The position numbers were made by a program, and so were the translations under genes. The notes under the pieces are model-generated. The model saw only the letters and a program-made list of their open reading frames with translations. It was not told the origin of the DNA and did no database searches. This document shows positions 1 to 5,944 of a DNA stretch of 7,413 bases, piece after piece. This DNA comes from Desulfobacterales bacterium (lineage in GTDB: Bacteria; Desulfobacterota; Desulfobacteria; Desulfobacterales; C00003106), in assembly GCA_030613165.1 (NCBI GenBank), contig JAUWMN010000069.1, forward strand, positions 1-7,413, in the 5' to 3' direction. How positions within the stretch are numbered: the stretch's first letter is position 1; each line of letters begins with the position of its first letter.

Positions 1-2122
1 AGAGAACATCATCGATCAGCTTTGTTATAGGGCTCTTGCCTCTCTTATGGCACAGCTTGTAATGCGCGCATTGATTACAAACCATCTTGGATAACTCGTC
101 TTCAAGGTAGCGCACGCGATCAATCAATGGTTTAAGATTTAAATGCTCTTTCTCCCCCAATTGGAAATTTTGCAAGAAATGAGATTCTTCCCCATTACCA
201 TACTCAAAAGAAATCCGGCTACACAATTCATAGGGATCTCGCGATTCAGACAATGGAAGAATTGTATCAAAGACTCTTCCGACTTTTTCCAGTGTGATTT
301 TCCTCAACTTTGGCCGTCTACGATGGGAACCGCTCCTCATGAGACAGCACAAGTATCCGTCCTCTTTCTTTGCCGGCCATCTGATTACACAGTACAGGCG
401 TTTTTTCTTATCCAGAAACAATCTTCCCGGCACGAGAGCGCCTTCCTTGCCAAGCCGGGTCCTCATATGTCTAACTTGTCTATTCAGGCCCCGCAACTCC
501 GTGTGTAACATCCTTCTTTTCCTGATCAAATCGACTCCTTTTGAAGGGCTGTCACACATTCTTTCCGGCAAAAAATCAGAAAGCGCTTCAAGCGCCTTAT
601 GAAATCGCTTCTCAATCCCTTTTTGCTGTCTTTCGATGTTCAGATACGTGGCAAAAGACTTCTCAAAAACATCCTTCACCTCCTCGGGGGTATGTGACAA
701 GAGAAGATTGAGGACCATGGAGAAATTGACGGTAATCCGGCTAAAAATCGGCTCTGGAGGAGCTCCAAGGAGTTTGTTTACCAACCGGATATCCATAAAC
801 TTACCCGGCACAGCCAGCGCAAAACCGATATTGTCCATCCCCCTTCGGCCGGCCCTGCCGGTCATCTGGTGAAACTCAGTAGCATCCAGGGGCACAAATT
901 CGTGGCCGTTGAACCGGTCTGAATTAAAAAACACTACAGTACGGGCCGGGAAATTAACCCCTGCCGCCACAGTAGAAGTAGCGAATACCGCGTCAAGAAG
1001 GCCTTCGGTCATAATCTTTTCCACAAAAAGTTTCCAACCTGGGAGCTGTCCGGCGTGATGTGCCGCCACCCTCGCCTCCCTGATATATGAAAGCTGCTTG
1101 TGGTTTCTTAGGTACGGATATTTAGCTAAAAGCTCCTCTATCCCGTGCTCCAACCGTGCGTCCGGATCCGGGGAACTTTCGGCATACCCACAAAAATCCA
1201 ACGCGGCATTACAGTCCGCTCTTGACTTCAGAAAGAAAATAGCAGGAAGGAGATGATATTTTCGCAGCACACGCATTATATCACCAAATGGCGGCAGCAT
1301 GTGAGGGGGAGCAAGAAAGGGAGGATTTTCGCTGTTCAGGTATCTTTCAACCTTTCTGTCGATCCCTTTTCGTCCTGTAAGGGGCAAAAGTTCACCAGAG
1401 GGGTGAAGAAACAGGGGATAGAGGGGGACCGACCTCTTCTCTTCATCAACTACGATACACTTTTTATGTCGTATCGATTCAAGCCAATCGGCAATCTGAC
1501 CCGCATTCGATATGGTAGCAGAGAGCATCAACAGATTGAGTCGCTCCGGAAGATAAATCATAACTTCTTCCCAGACCACACCGCGATCCGGGTCCCCTAA
1601 AAAATGGGCCTCGTCAAGCACAATCAGGTCTGCCGGGAAATCTACACCTTCACGCATTACATCGTAGAGATGGTTCCGCAAGATCTCCGTGGTTCCTACA
1701 ATAATCGGAGCATCCGCGTTCTCCTTTCGGTCACCCGTCAGGATTCCAACTTCCTCCGCTCCAAAGCGGGCCTTGAATTCCGTATATTTCGAATTCGTAA
1801 GGGCCTTTAACGGAGAAGCATACCACACCCTCTTACCCTTTGCATGAAGCGGCGCTATAGCCTGCTCTGCGATCCATGTCTTTCCCGAACCGGTCGGCGC
1901 CGTAACCAGACAATCGGTCTCCTGTATGGCGGCGAGGGCTTCAAGTTGAAAAGGATCCGGTTTAAACGGTTTTTCTTCGGGGACCCCGATCTTTGCGAAG
2001 ATAGTCTTCAGCCGGCTGTCCGCTTTTGGTCTGAGCCTGGAACTTACGGTCATTGGAGTTCTGCGACGTCTATAGGAAGGCTTGGATCGCCGGCTATTCT
2101 TTTTATAATTATATCGTGCCAA
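1..2122 (-). CDS. Ski2/Mtr4-like DEAH-box RNA helicase, C-terminus cut by window edge
   Basis: This is a superfamily 2 helicase of the Ski2/Mtr4/HelY type, expected to unwind RNA in the cytoplasm using ATP. The frame is open from the TTG at 2122 down to base 1 (707 codons), so the stop lies outside the window. Motifs in order, numbered from the TTG: PFQLEAL near residues 57-63, Walker A APTGSGKT at 75-82, VWYASPLKAL and TGDRKENAD (motif Ia/Ib type), VGTTEILRN, DEAH at 170-173, SAT at 201-203, AIFFLKSRADC (motif IV type), ATSTVAAGVNFPAR (motif V type) and QMTGRAGRR at 419-427 (motif VI). The GRAGRRG form, followed by a segment ending in VNFSMVLNLL, is typical of Ski2/Mtr4. A PGRLF segment near 565 recalls the KOW/arch insert of that family. 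Near the C-terminus lies CNQC-x5-CH (Cys682, 685, 691), a possible zinc site. The TTG is preferred over the ATG at 2053 because only the TTG has a ribosome binding site. The specific cellular role is unknown. Confidence 0.93.
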   Translation of the reverse strand, partial: MARYNYKKNSRRSKPSYRRRRTPMTVSSRLRPKADSRLKTIFAKIGVPEEKPFKPDPFQLEALAAIQETDCLVTAPTGSGKTWIAEQAIAPLHAKGKRVWYASPLKALTNSKYTEFKARFGAEEVGILTGDRKENADAPIIVGTTEILRNHLYDVMREGVDFPADLIVLDEAHFLGDPDRGVVWEEVMIYLPERLNLLMLSATISNAGQIADWLESIRHKKCIVVDEEKRSVPLYPLFLHPSGELLPLTGRKGIDRKVERYLNSENPPFLAPPHMLPPFGDIMRVLRKYHLLPAIFFLKSRADCNAALDFCGYAESSPDPDARLEHGIEELLAKYPYLRNHKQLSYIREARVAAHHAGQLPGWKLFVEKIMTEGLLDAVFATSTVAAGVNFPARTVVFFNSDRFNGHEFVPLDATEFHQMTGRAGRRGMDNIGFALAVPGKFMDIRLVNKLLGAPPEPIFSRITVNFSMVLNLLLSHTPEEVKDVFEKSFATYLNIERQQKGIEKRFHKALEALSDFLPERMCDSPSKGVDLIRKRRMLHTELRGLNRQVRHMRTRLGKEGALVPGRLFLDKKKRLYCVIRWPAKKEDGYLCCLMRSGSHRRRPKLRKITLEKVGRVFDTILPLSESRDPYELCSRISFEYGNGEESHFLQNFQLGEKEHLNLKPLIDRVRYLEDELSKMVCNQCAHYKLCHKRGKSPITKLIDDVL

Positions 2123-2241
2123 GGTTCTTTATCCTTCTGAAAACTCTCTTTGGCTCTCTTATCTAATTATGATACATATTTTGCCAATAGGGAATGTTAA
2201 TATTGTTTTATCCTGTCCAATAAAAAAAGGGAGACTTCACT
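2123..2241. promoter_or_regulatory. Divergent intergenic region between the helicase gene and cutA
   Basis: This 119-base AT-rich gap must hold the 5' ends of both divergent genes. On the plus strand TATGAT at 2168-2173 resembles a -10 box, but no convincing -35 sits 15-19 bases upstream. TTGCCA at 2181-2186 resembles a -35 without a good -10 at proper spacing. On the minus strand CATAAT (2171-2166) with TTCCCT (2194-2189) gives a weak 17-base-spaced pair. The region is supported by gene orientation; the exact boxes are guesses. No operator palindrome was recognised. Confidence 0.35.
2132..2138 (-). promoter_or_regulatory. Ribosome binding site that decides the helicase TTG start
   Basis: Read on the minus strand, AGAAGGA ends nine bases before the TTG at 2122-2120. 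An in-frame TAA lies just upstream of the TTG, so no longer start is possible. The next in-frame candidate, ATG at 2053-2051, has no purine-rich Shine-Dalgarno sequence in front of it. Choosing the TTG adds 23 residues, ten of them Arg or Lys. Confidence 0.6.
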
Positions 2242-2562
2242 ATGACAGAGTATATCCAGGTAACCACAACAACCGAAACGAAAGAAGACGCCCAAAAAAT
2301 CGCGCATTCAATTGTAGAAAAAAGACTGGCGGCCTGCGTTCAGGTAATCGGCCCCATTACCAGTGTCTACTGGTGGAAAGAGAAGATAGAAGAAGCAGGC
2401 GAATGGCTCTGTGTCATGAAAAGTAGCCAACCACTTTATGCAAAGCTTAAAAAAGCAATCCAGGAAATCCATCCGTATGAGGTGCCGGAAATAATAAGTG
2501 TTCCTATTAAAGGGGGGAGTGAGAGTTACTTGAAATGGCTGGACAAGGAATTGACTACCTGA
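2242..2562 (+). CDS. cutA: CutA1 family divalent-cation tolerance protein
   Basis: This is a 106-residue protein of the normal length for bacterial CutA1, a small, very stable cytoplasmic trimer with a ferredoxin-like fold. Family hallmarks visible are the N-terminal strand followed by KEDAQKIAHSIVEKRLAACV (residues 14-33, with the conserved Cys32), the tryptophan-rich YWWKEKIE (43-50), Glu54, Lys60, the signature HPYEVPEI (77-84) and the closing YLKWL (96-100). The ATG is supported by a purine-rich AAGGGAGA about eight bases upstream (2227-2234). The family is named from copper tolerance mutants of E. coli and binds divalent metals in vitro, but its physiological role is still unclear, so metal homeostasis is only a tentative assignment. 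It is transcribed alone, divergent from the helicase gene and convergent with the response regulator gene. Nothing in the sequence looks damaged. Confidence 0.95.
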   Translation: MTEYIQVTTTTETKEDAQKIAHSIVEKRLAACVQVIGPITSVYWWKEKIEEAGEWLCVMKSSQPLYAKLKKAIQEIHPYEVPEIISVPIKGGSESYLKWLDKELTT

Positions 2563-2567
2563 CAGCT

Positions 2568-2583
2568 TGAAACCAAGGTTTCA
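2568..2583. terminator. Small hairpin between convergent stop codons
   Basis: TGAAACC (2568-2574) and GGTTTCA (2577-2583) form a perfect seven-base inverted repeat around AA. It sits between the cutA stop (2560-2562) and the response regulator stop (2588-2586). That position would suit a bidirectional terminator. However, neither strand has a following T-run, the stem is short, and the geometric loop is only two bases (four if the closing C-G pair opens). It is a weak candidate at best. Confidence 0.25.
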
Positions 2584-2585
2584 CC

Positions 2586-3272
2586 TTATAGCCGTCTGTT
2601 TGATTCTTCGCAGATCTTTTCAATCAAACTGTAAGAAGGAGCGGTTTGACCAATATATTCTTTTAATTCTTCTACATAAGCCCCTATTTTCGCAAGCGCT
2701 TCTCTTTGCACGAGGATAATTTTTTCCCATTCTTTCTGTGCCCTAAAAAAATAATCAATTTTTGTATTTAAGGACTGCAACAACTTATAACGTTCATCAT
2801 CAGTAAGATTGTGCTTATTCTCCAATAAATTCAATATGTCATTATGAAGGGTTTTGTAAATTGGGATGGTATTTTCCGGGTTAATAAAGCTCTTGTATTC
2901 CAATATTCTCTCAATCTTTTCTCTTATCTCTTCGATTGAAAAAGGTTTTTGGATATAATCAAAAGCGCCAAGCTTCATCGCCTCTATTGCGGTTTCTATT
3001 GTTGCGTATCCGGTCATAATTAGAACCTCGGCGGCCGGCAGATGCTTTGTTGCGTATCTCAAAATATTCATCCCGCCTTCTTGACTGCCATCTATATCAT
3101 CGGGCATGTTCTTGTCTGTTATAATAATATCATATTCTATAGATTCCATTAACTCCGTTGCGATCTTAACACTATCGGCAATATCACTACTATAACCAAA
3201 CTTTTCCAGGGCGGCGGCAATCACATTGCGCACATCAGCTTCATCATCAACAACTAATATTTTTACCCCCAT
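2586..3272 (-). CDS. Response regulator: REC domain with unassigned helical C-terminal domain
   Basis: The protein has 228 residues. Residues 1-125 are a receiver domain: acidic pair Asp9-Asp10, phospho-acceptor Asp53 in IITDKNMPD, the switch threonine Thr87 in IMTGYA, and Lys109 in QKPF. The loop after beta-3 is about six residues longer than in CheY, reading DDIDGSQEGG before MNILR. Residues 131-228 match no output domain I know: no helix-turn-helix, GGDEF, HD or AAA+ motif is seen. They look mainly alpha-helical and highly charged, with possible heptads around 160-215. The gene starts eight bases after a strong AAGGAGT and lies 15 bases downstream of pepA, so co-transcription is likely. 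No histidine kinase is present in the window. It may act through protein-protein contact or as a phosphate sink; this is inference. Base composition is clearly more AT-rich than in pepA. Confidence 0.92.
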   Translation of the reverse strand: MGVKILVVDDEADVRNVIAAALEKFGYSSDIADSVKIATELMESIEYDIIITDKNMPDDIDGSQEGGMNILRYATKHLPAAEVLIMTGYATIETAIEAMKLGAFDYIQKPFSIEEIREKIERILEYKSFINPENTIPIYKTLHNDILNLLENKHNLTDDERYKLLQSLNTKIDYFFRAQKEWEKIILVQREALAKIGAYVEELKEYIGQTAPSYSLIEKICEESNRRL

Positions 3273-3280
3273 TTTGACTT

Positions 3281-3287
3281 ACTCCTT
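3281..3287 (-). promoter_or_regulatory. Strong ribosome binding site of the response regulator gene
   Basis: AAGGAGT on the minus strand directly follows the pepA TGA (3290-3288) and lies eight bases before the regulator ATG (3272-3270). It confirms that start codon. It also indicates efficient independent initiation by ribosomes on a shared pepA-regulator message. Confidence 0.75.
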
Positions 3288-4784
3288 TCACATCCTTTTC
3301 AAGAACTCTATCATCAACCGCACTCCCGTGCCAGTACCGTATTTTGGGAGGTAGTGCCGCTCCTTTTCGAGCCACGACACGCCTGCGATGTCAAGGTGGA
3401 GCCATGGAGTCTCCTCAACGAACTTCTCTAAGAATGCCGCCGCGGTAATCGAACCCGCGGGCCTTCCGCCCAGGTTTTTGATATCAGCAATATCTGATTT
3501 TAAGAGTTCTCTGTATTCGTCGTAAATCGGCAGCCGCCACACTCGTTCATATGTTGCTTCTCCGGCCTTATAGATTGTTTCATATATTTTGTCATCATTG
3601 GTCATGACGCCGATCACCACATCGCCGAAGGTGATCAGCATCGCGCCGGTAAGGGTGGCAAAATCAATAATCCTGGCAGGTTTGATCTTTTGTACGATAT
3701 ACGTGAGGGCATCTGCAAGGATAAGACGACCTTCGGCATCGGTGCTTCCGATCTCCACGGTCTTGCCTGACATGGACGGATAAATGTCCCCTGGTTTGTA
3801 AGCGCGGCTTCCAATCATATTTTCAGTGGCAGGGATCACCCCCACAAGATTTTTTTTCAACTTCAGTCGCGCGGCTCCTTTTATTACGCCGAGAGTCACC
3901 GCCGCGCCGGACATGTCTTCTCGCATGGTTTCGATAAATTTGGTCGGTTTCAGATTGTAGCGGCGTGAGTCAAAGGTAAGCCCTTTCCCTAATATCGCGG
4001 TCTTATCTTTGCTCTTGGGGTCTCCCTTATATTCCAGCAAAATGAAGCGCGGCTCCAGATTCGATCCGCGGTTTACTGCAAGAAGGAGTCCCATACCGAG
4101 TTTTTCGATCTTCTTTTTATCCAAGACCGTACATTTTAATCCATGTTCTTTTGCAATAGCCTTTGCCTGTTGCGCCAAATATTCAGGGCAAACCAGATCT
4201 GCTGTATCGTTCTGAAGATCGCGGGCATATTTTACAGCATCCGCAATGACCAGTTTTTCGCGCACCGTCTCTGTGACTCTCTTTGGGAGATTACCGACAA
4301 AGGTGATCGATTTTAAGGGCTGATATTTATCTTCCTCCTTTTCAGGAGATACATATTTGTCAAAGGAATAATCGCTCAAGAATATACCTTCTGCCACAGC
4401 GCCTGCAATATCTGCGGGCCGCAATCGCTCGCCTCGGCTGAGCTCGTCGTTGCCTATCTCCGGAACAACTATAGAAGCTGTGTTGATCTTCATTGATACG
4501 AGCTTCTTAGCAACTGAGGCATACGCCTGTCTGATCGGTTCTATGTTAAGTTCTTCTTTCTTGCCTAAACCGACAAGAAAGATCCTTTTGGGGACGTCCT
4601 TTTTATCGGGATAAAAAAGAGAAACTTCCCCCTTTTTGCCTTTTGTATCTTTTAAAGCAAGAGCAGGTTTTATTACTCTCTTTAATTTTATATCTGTTTC
4701 TATCTCTTTTTCTCCCTCAATAAAAGGAAGAACTAACGTGTCAGCCTTTAGCGCACGCTCCAGTTTGGTAAATTTTACTTCCAT
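3288..4784 (-). CDS. pepA: M17 leucyl aminopeptidase (PepA-like) with Gly-Gly to Arg-Arg change
   Basis: This 498-residue protein is full length for PepA, a cytosolic hexameric di-metal aminopeptidase that releases N-terminal residues from peptides. Residues 1-170 form the variable N-terminal domain and 171-498 the catalytic domain. Aligned to bovine LAP, the metal ligands are Lys267, Asp272, Asp290, Asp349 and Glu351, and the catalytic pair is Lys279 and Arg353. All are present with exact family spacing. The signature reads STDAEGRL (347-354) instead of the usual NTDAEGRL. The other odd point is GKGLTFDSRRYNLKP (266-280), where the family has FDSGG: Arg274-Arg275 (3965-3960) are encoded by CGC CGC. 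The ATG is fixed by an in-frame TAG nine bases upstream. AAGGAGA lies twelve bases before the ATG, a little far, with GAGAG nearer. The gene probably heads a pepA-regulator transcript. Assignment to M17 is secure; whether the enzyme is active is open. Confidence 0.94.
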   Translation of the reverse strand: MEVKFTKLERALKADTLVLPFIEGEKEIETDIKLKRVIKPALALKDTKGKKGEVSLFYPDKKDVPKRIFLVGLGKKEELNIEPIRQAYASVAKKLVSMKINTASIVVPEIGNDELSRGERLRPADIAGAVAEGIFLSDYSFDKYVSPEKEEDKYQPLKSITFVGNLPKRVTETVREKLVIADAVKYARDLQNDTADLVCPEYLAQQAKAIAKEHGLKCTVLDKKKIEKLGMGLLLAVNRGSNLEPRFILLEYKGDPKSKDKTAILGKGLTFDSRRYNLKPTKFIETMREDMSGAAVTLGVIKGAARLKLKKNLVGVIPATENMIGSRAYKPGDIYPSMSGKTVEIGSTDAEGRLILADALTYIVQKIKPARIIDFATLTGAMLITFGDVVIGVMTNDDKIYETIYKAGEATYERVWRLPIYDEYRELLKSDIADIKNLGGRPAGSITAAAFLEKFVEETPWLHLDIAGVSWLEKERHYLPKYGTGTGVRLMIEFLKRM

Positions 4785-4819
4785 ATCTCTCTAATATCTC
4801 CTTTTTGTGAACCACTTAT

Positions 4820-4914
4820 CTCACCGCAAAGACGCAAAGAAAAACTTGATAAAAGAAGGTACATTCTAAAAGAAAATCATTAAAACTTTGCGATCTTTGC
4901 GTCTTTGCGATGAG
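4820..4914. repeat. Imperfect palindrome made of CGCAAAGA units, upstream of pepA
   Basis: The left arm 4820-4840 and right arm 4894-4914 are inverted copies that pair at 20 of 21 positions (mismatch 4824/4910) around a 53-base AT-rich centre (4841-4893). The left arm holds two exact tandem CGCAAAGA units (4825-4832, 4833-4840). The right arm holds two exact TCTTTGCG units (4894-4901, 4902-4909), with a third near-copy just inside (4885-4892). The element fills most of the 147-base gap between the gspK stop and the pepA start. It encodes no transposase and no target-site duplication is obvious. From memory, CGCAAAGACGCAAAG-type repeats recur in intergenic DNA of many environmental bacteria; I cannot verify this here. 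It may be a MITE- or REP-like element and could fold as an RNA hairpin in the pepA leader. The rest of the gap shows nothing recognisable. Confidence 0.8.
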
Positions 4915-4931
4915 CCATTACCTTTTTTCTT

Positions 4932-5942
4932 TTATTCAACCCTCCAACAAAGCACATCAATTCCCTTTTTCCCATCTCGTTTAACCCTCTCAACAAAACC
5001 TTCCACATGCTTTGTCAAGGCAATCTTACCTTCTCCAACGGCAAGACCGGCATTGCTGGAAATTTCAAAAAACAGACTTTCAGTAGTTATCAAATTATCA
5101 TCGATTGTTATAGCTCCCATGCCGGGAACATTCGTATACCATGAAAGATCAGACAGATCATTCTCTTCCTCCAGGCGATAATCGTTGATCGCCTCGACAA
5201 GCTCGGCATCTATCCCCCCGGCAAGAGCTTCGAGAATGAGACGATCCGCTGTATTGATATTGACTTTGCCATCATCGCCGTACGGAGTCAGGCGCTCGAC
5301 GATCTTGTCAAATGTTTTTTGTTCAATATCCTTGAATCCTCTTACCTTACGAAGGGATGAGATGGTTTGTACCGGCCCGTTATTACATGCGCACGGTGGG
5401 TCCTGAGATTGATAATAAGAATCTTCCGCGCCCTCCAGGCCGGTTAATTCATCATCCTTATCGATCCAATCTTTGATAGAATCTACCATAGCAGTCACTG
5501 TGTCCGGATCAAGATCAAATTCGGGGAGACTGAAAAACCGCTGAAGCAAGTCTTGCTGTCGTGTCACAACGTTGGAGTTCATATTTCCCAAACTGTTAAT
5601 CTGTATCTTGCCGGAACAGTCAGAGATATTCACCGCAAGACGAATACCTTCGAAGCCTTCAAGGTTAGATGCCCCTGCCGACAGTAAAGCACTCTTGGCC
5701 CAATCTTCATGAAGGGTATCATAGGGATTCTCTTCAAAATCTTCTGCCAATACCGCCAAGGCACAGTTAAAACCCGATTTAGCAACATAACGGAGGGAGA
5801 TCCCGTCGCGCACATTGGCCGCAGCGGTAAAATCAGTGCGCATATCGCTATTAAAGTCAAGGGTCACCACAACAATGATTGCGATGATCATCAGGACTAA
5901 TATCAGGGCCACACCTCGGTTGTTACGGAAGTGCTTTTTCAC
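4932..5942 (-). CDS. gspK: Type II secretion minor pseudopilin GspK
   Basis: This 336-residue protein matches the usual GspK length. GspK is the large pseudopilin that caps the periplasmic pseudopilus tip together with GspI and GspJ. The N-terminus NNRG/VALILVLMIIAIIVVV is a prepilin peptidase site (cleavage after Gly10) followed by the hydrophobic stem. As usual for GspK, the Glu at mature position 5 is absent. Family hallmarks follow: DWIDKDDE (158-165), GAEDSYY (171-177), NGP then SSLRKVRG (about 188-202), and KVNINTADRLILEAL (226-240) of the helix-hairpin-helix-like part. The acidic DWID...GAEDSYY stretch is where known GspK binds calcium. Cysteines occur at 60, 109, 184, 186 and 332. The start codon is GTG, backed by GGGAGG five bases beyond the intervening TAA of gspJ. 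The gene follows gspJ by two bases. The usual gspL/gspM do not follow it. Confidence 0.95.
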   Translation of the reverse strand: MKKHFRNNRGVALILVLMIIAIIVVVTLDFNSDMRTDFTAAANVRDGISLRYVAKSGFNCALAVLAEDFEENPYDTLHEDWAKSALLSAGASNLEGFEGIRLAVNISDCSGKIQINSLGNMNSNVVTRQQDLLQRFFSLPEFDLDPDTVTAMVDSIKDWIDKDDELTGLEGAEDSYYQSQDPPCACNNGPVQTISSLRKVRGFKDIEQKTFDKIVERLTPYGDDGKVNINTADRLILEALAGGIDAELVEAINDYRLEEENDLSDLSWYTNVPGMGAITIDDNLITTESLFFEISSNAGLAVGEGKIALTKHVEGFVERVKRDGKKGIDVLCWRVE

Positions 5943-5944
5943 CC

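Noticed and set aside
143..2140. Plus-strand open frames of 68-121 codons across the left two kilobases
   Set aside because: They lie antisense to one continuous minus-strand frame with the full set of ordered helicase motifs. They lack family features or ribosome binding sites.
2169..2426. Plus-strand frame of 85 codons overlapping cutA
   Set aside because: It is a shadow in another frame of cutA; the cutA frame carries the HPYEVPEI signature and its own ribosome binding site.
3955..3970. Frameshift in pepA causing the Arg-Arg
   Set aside because: Reading frame and spacing of all metal ligands are preserved on both sides, so two base substitutions explain it better than insertions or deletions.
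3589..4215. Plus-strand frames opposite pepA
   Set aside because: They are antisense shadows of the catalytic domain of PepA, with no start signals and no recognisable domains.
4841..4893. Promoter for pepA in the centre of the palindrome
   Set aside because: TAGAAT on the minus strand resembles a -10, but no -35-like hexamer sits at 15-19 bases, and AT-rich DNA gives such matches by chance.
4820..4914. CRISPR array
   Set aside because: The units are eight bases, adjacent and inverted across the centre, with no regular spacers and no cas genes.
4888..5406. Plus-strand frames opposite gspK, the first starting inside the repeat arm
   Set aside because: The product has no domain features and most of each frame is antisense to GspK, which is strongly supported.
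5630..5860. Second minus-strand frame inside gspK
   Set aside because: It is an out-of-frame shadow within a well-supported gspK reading frame.
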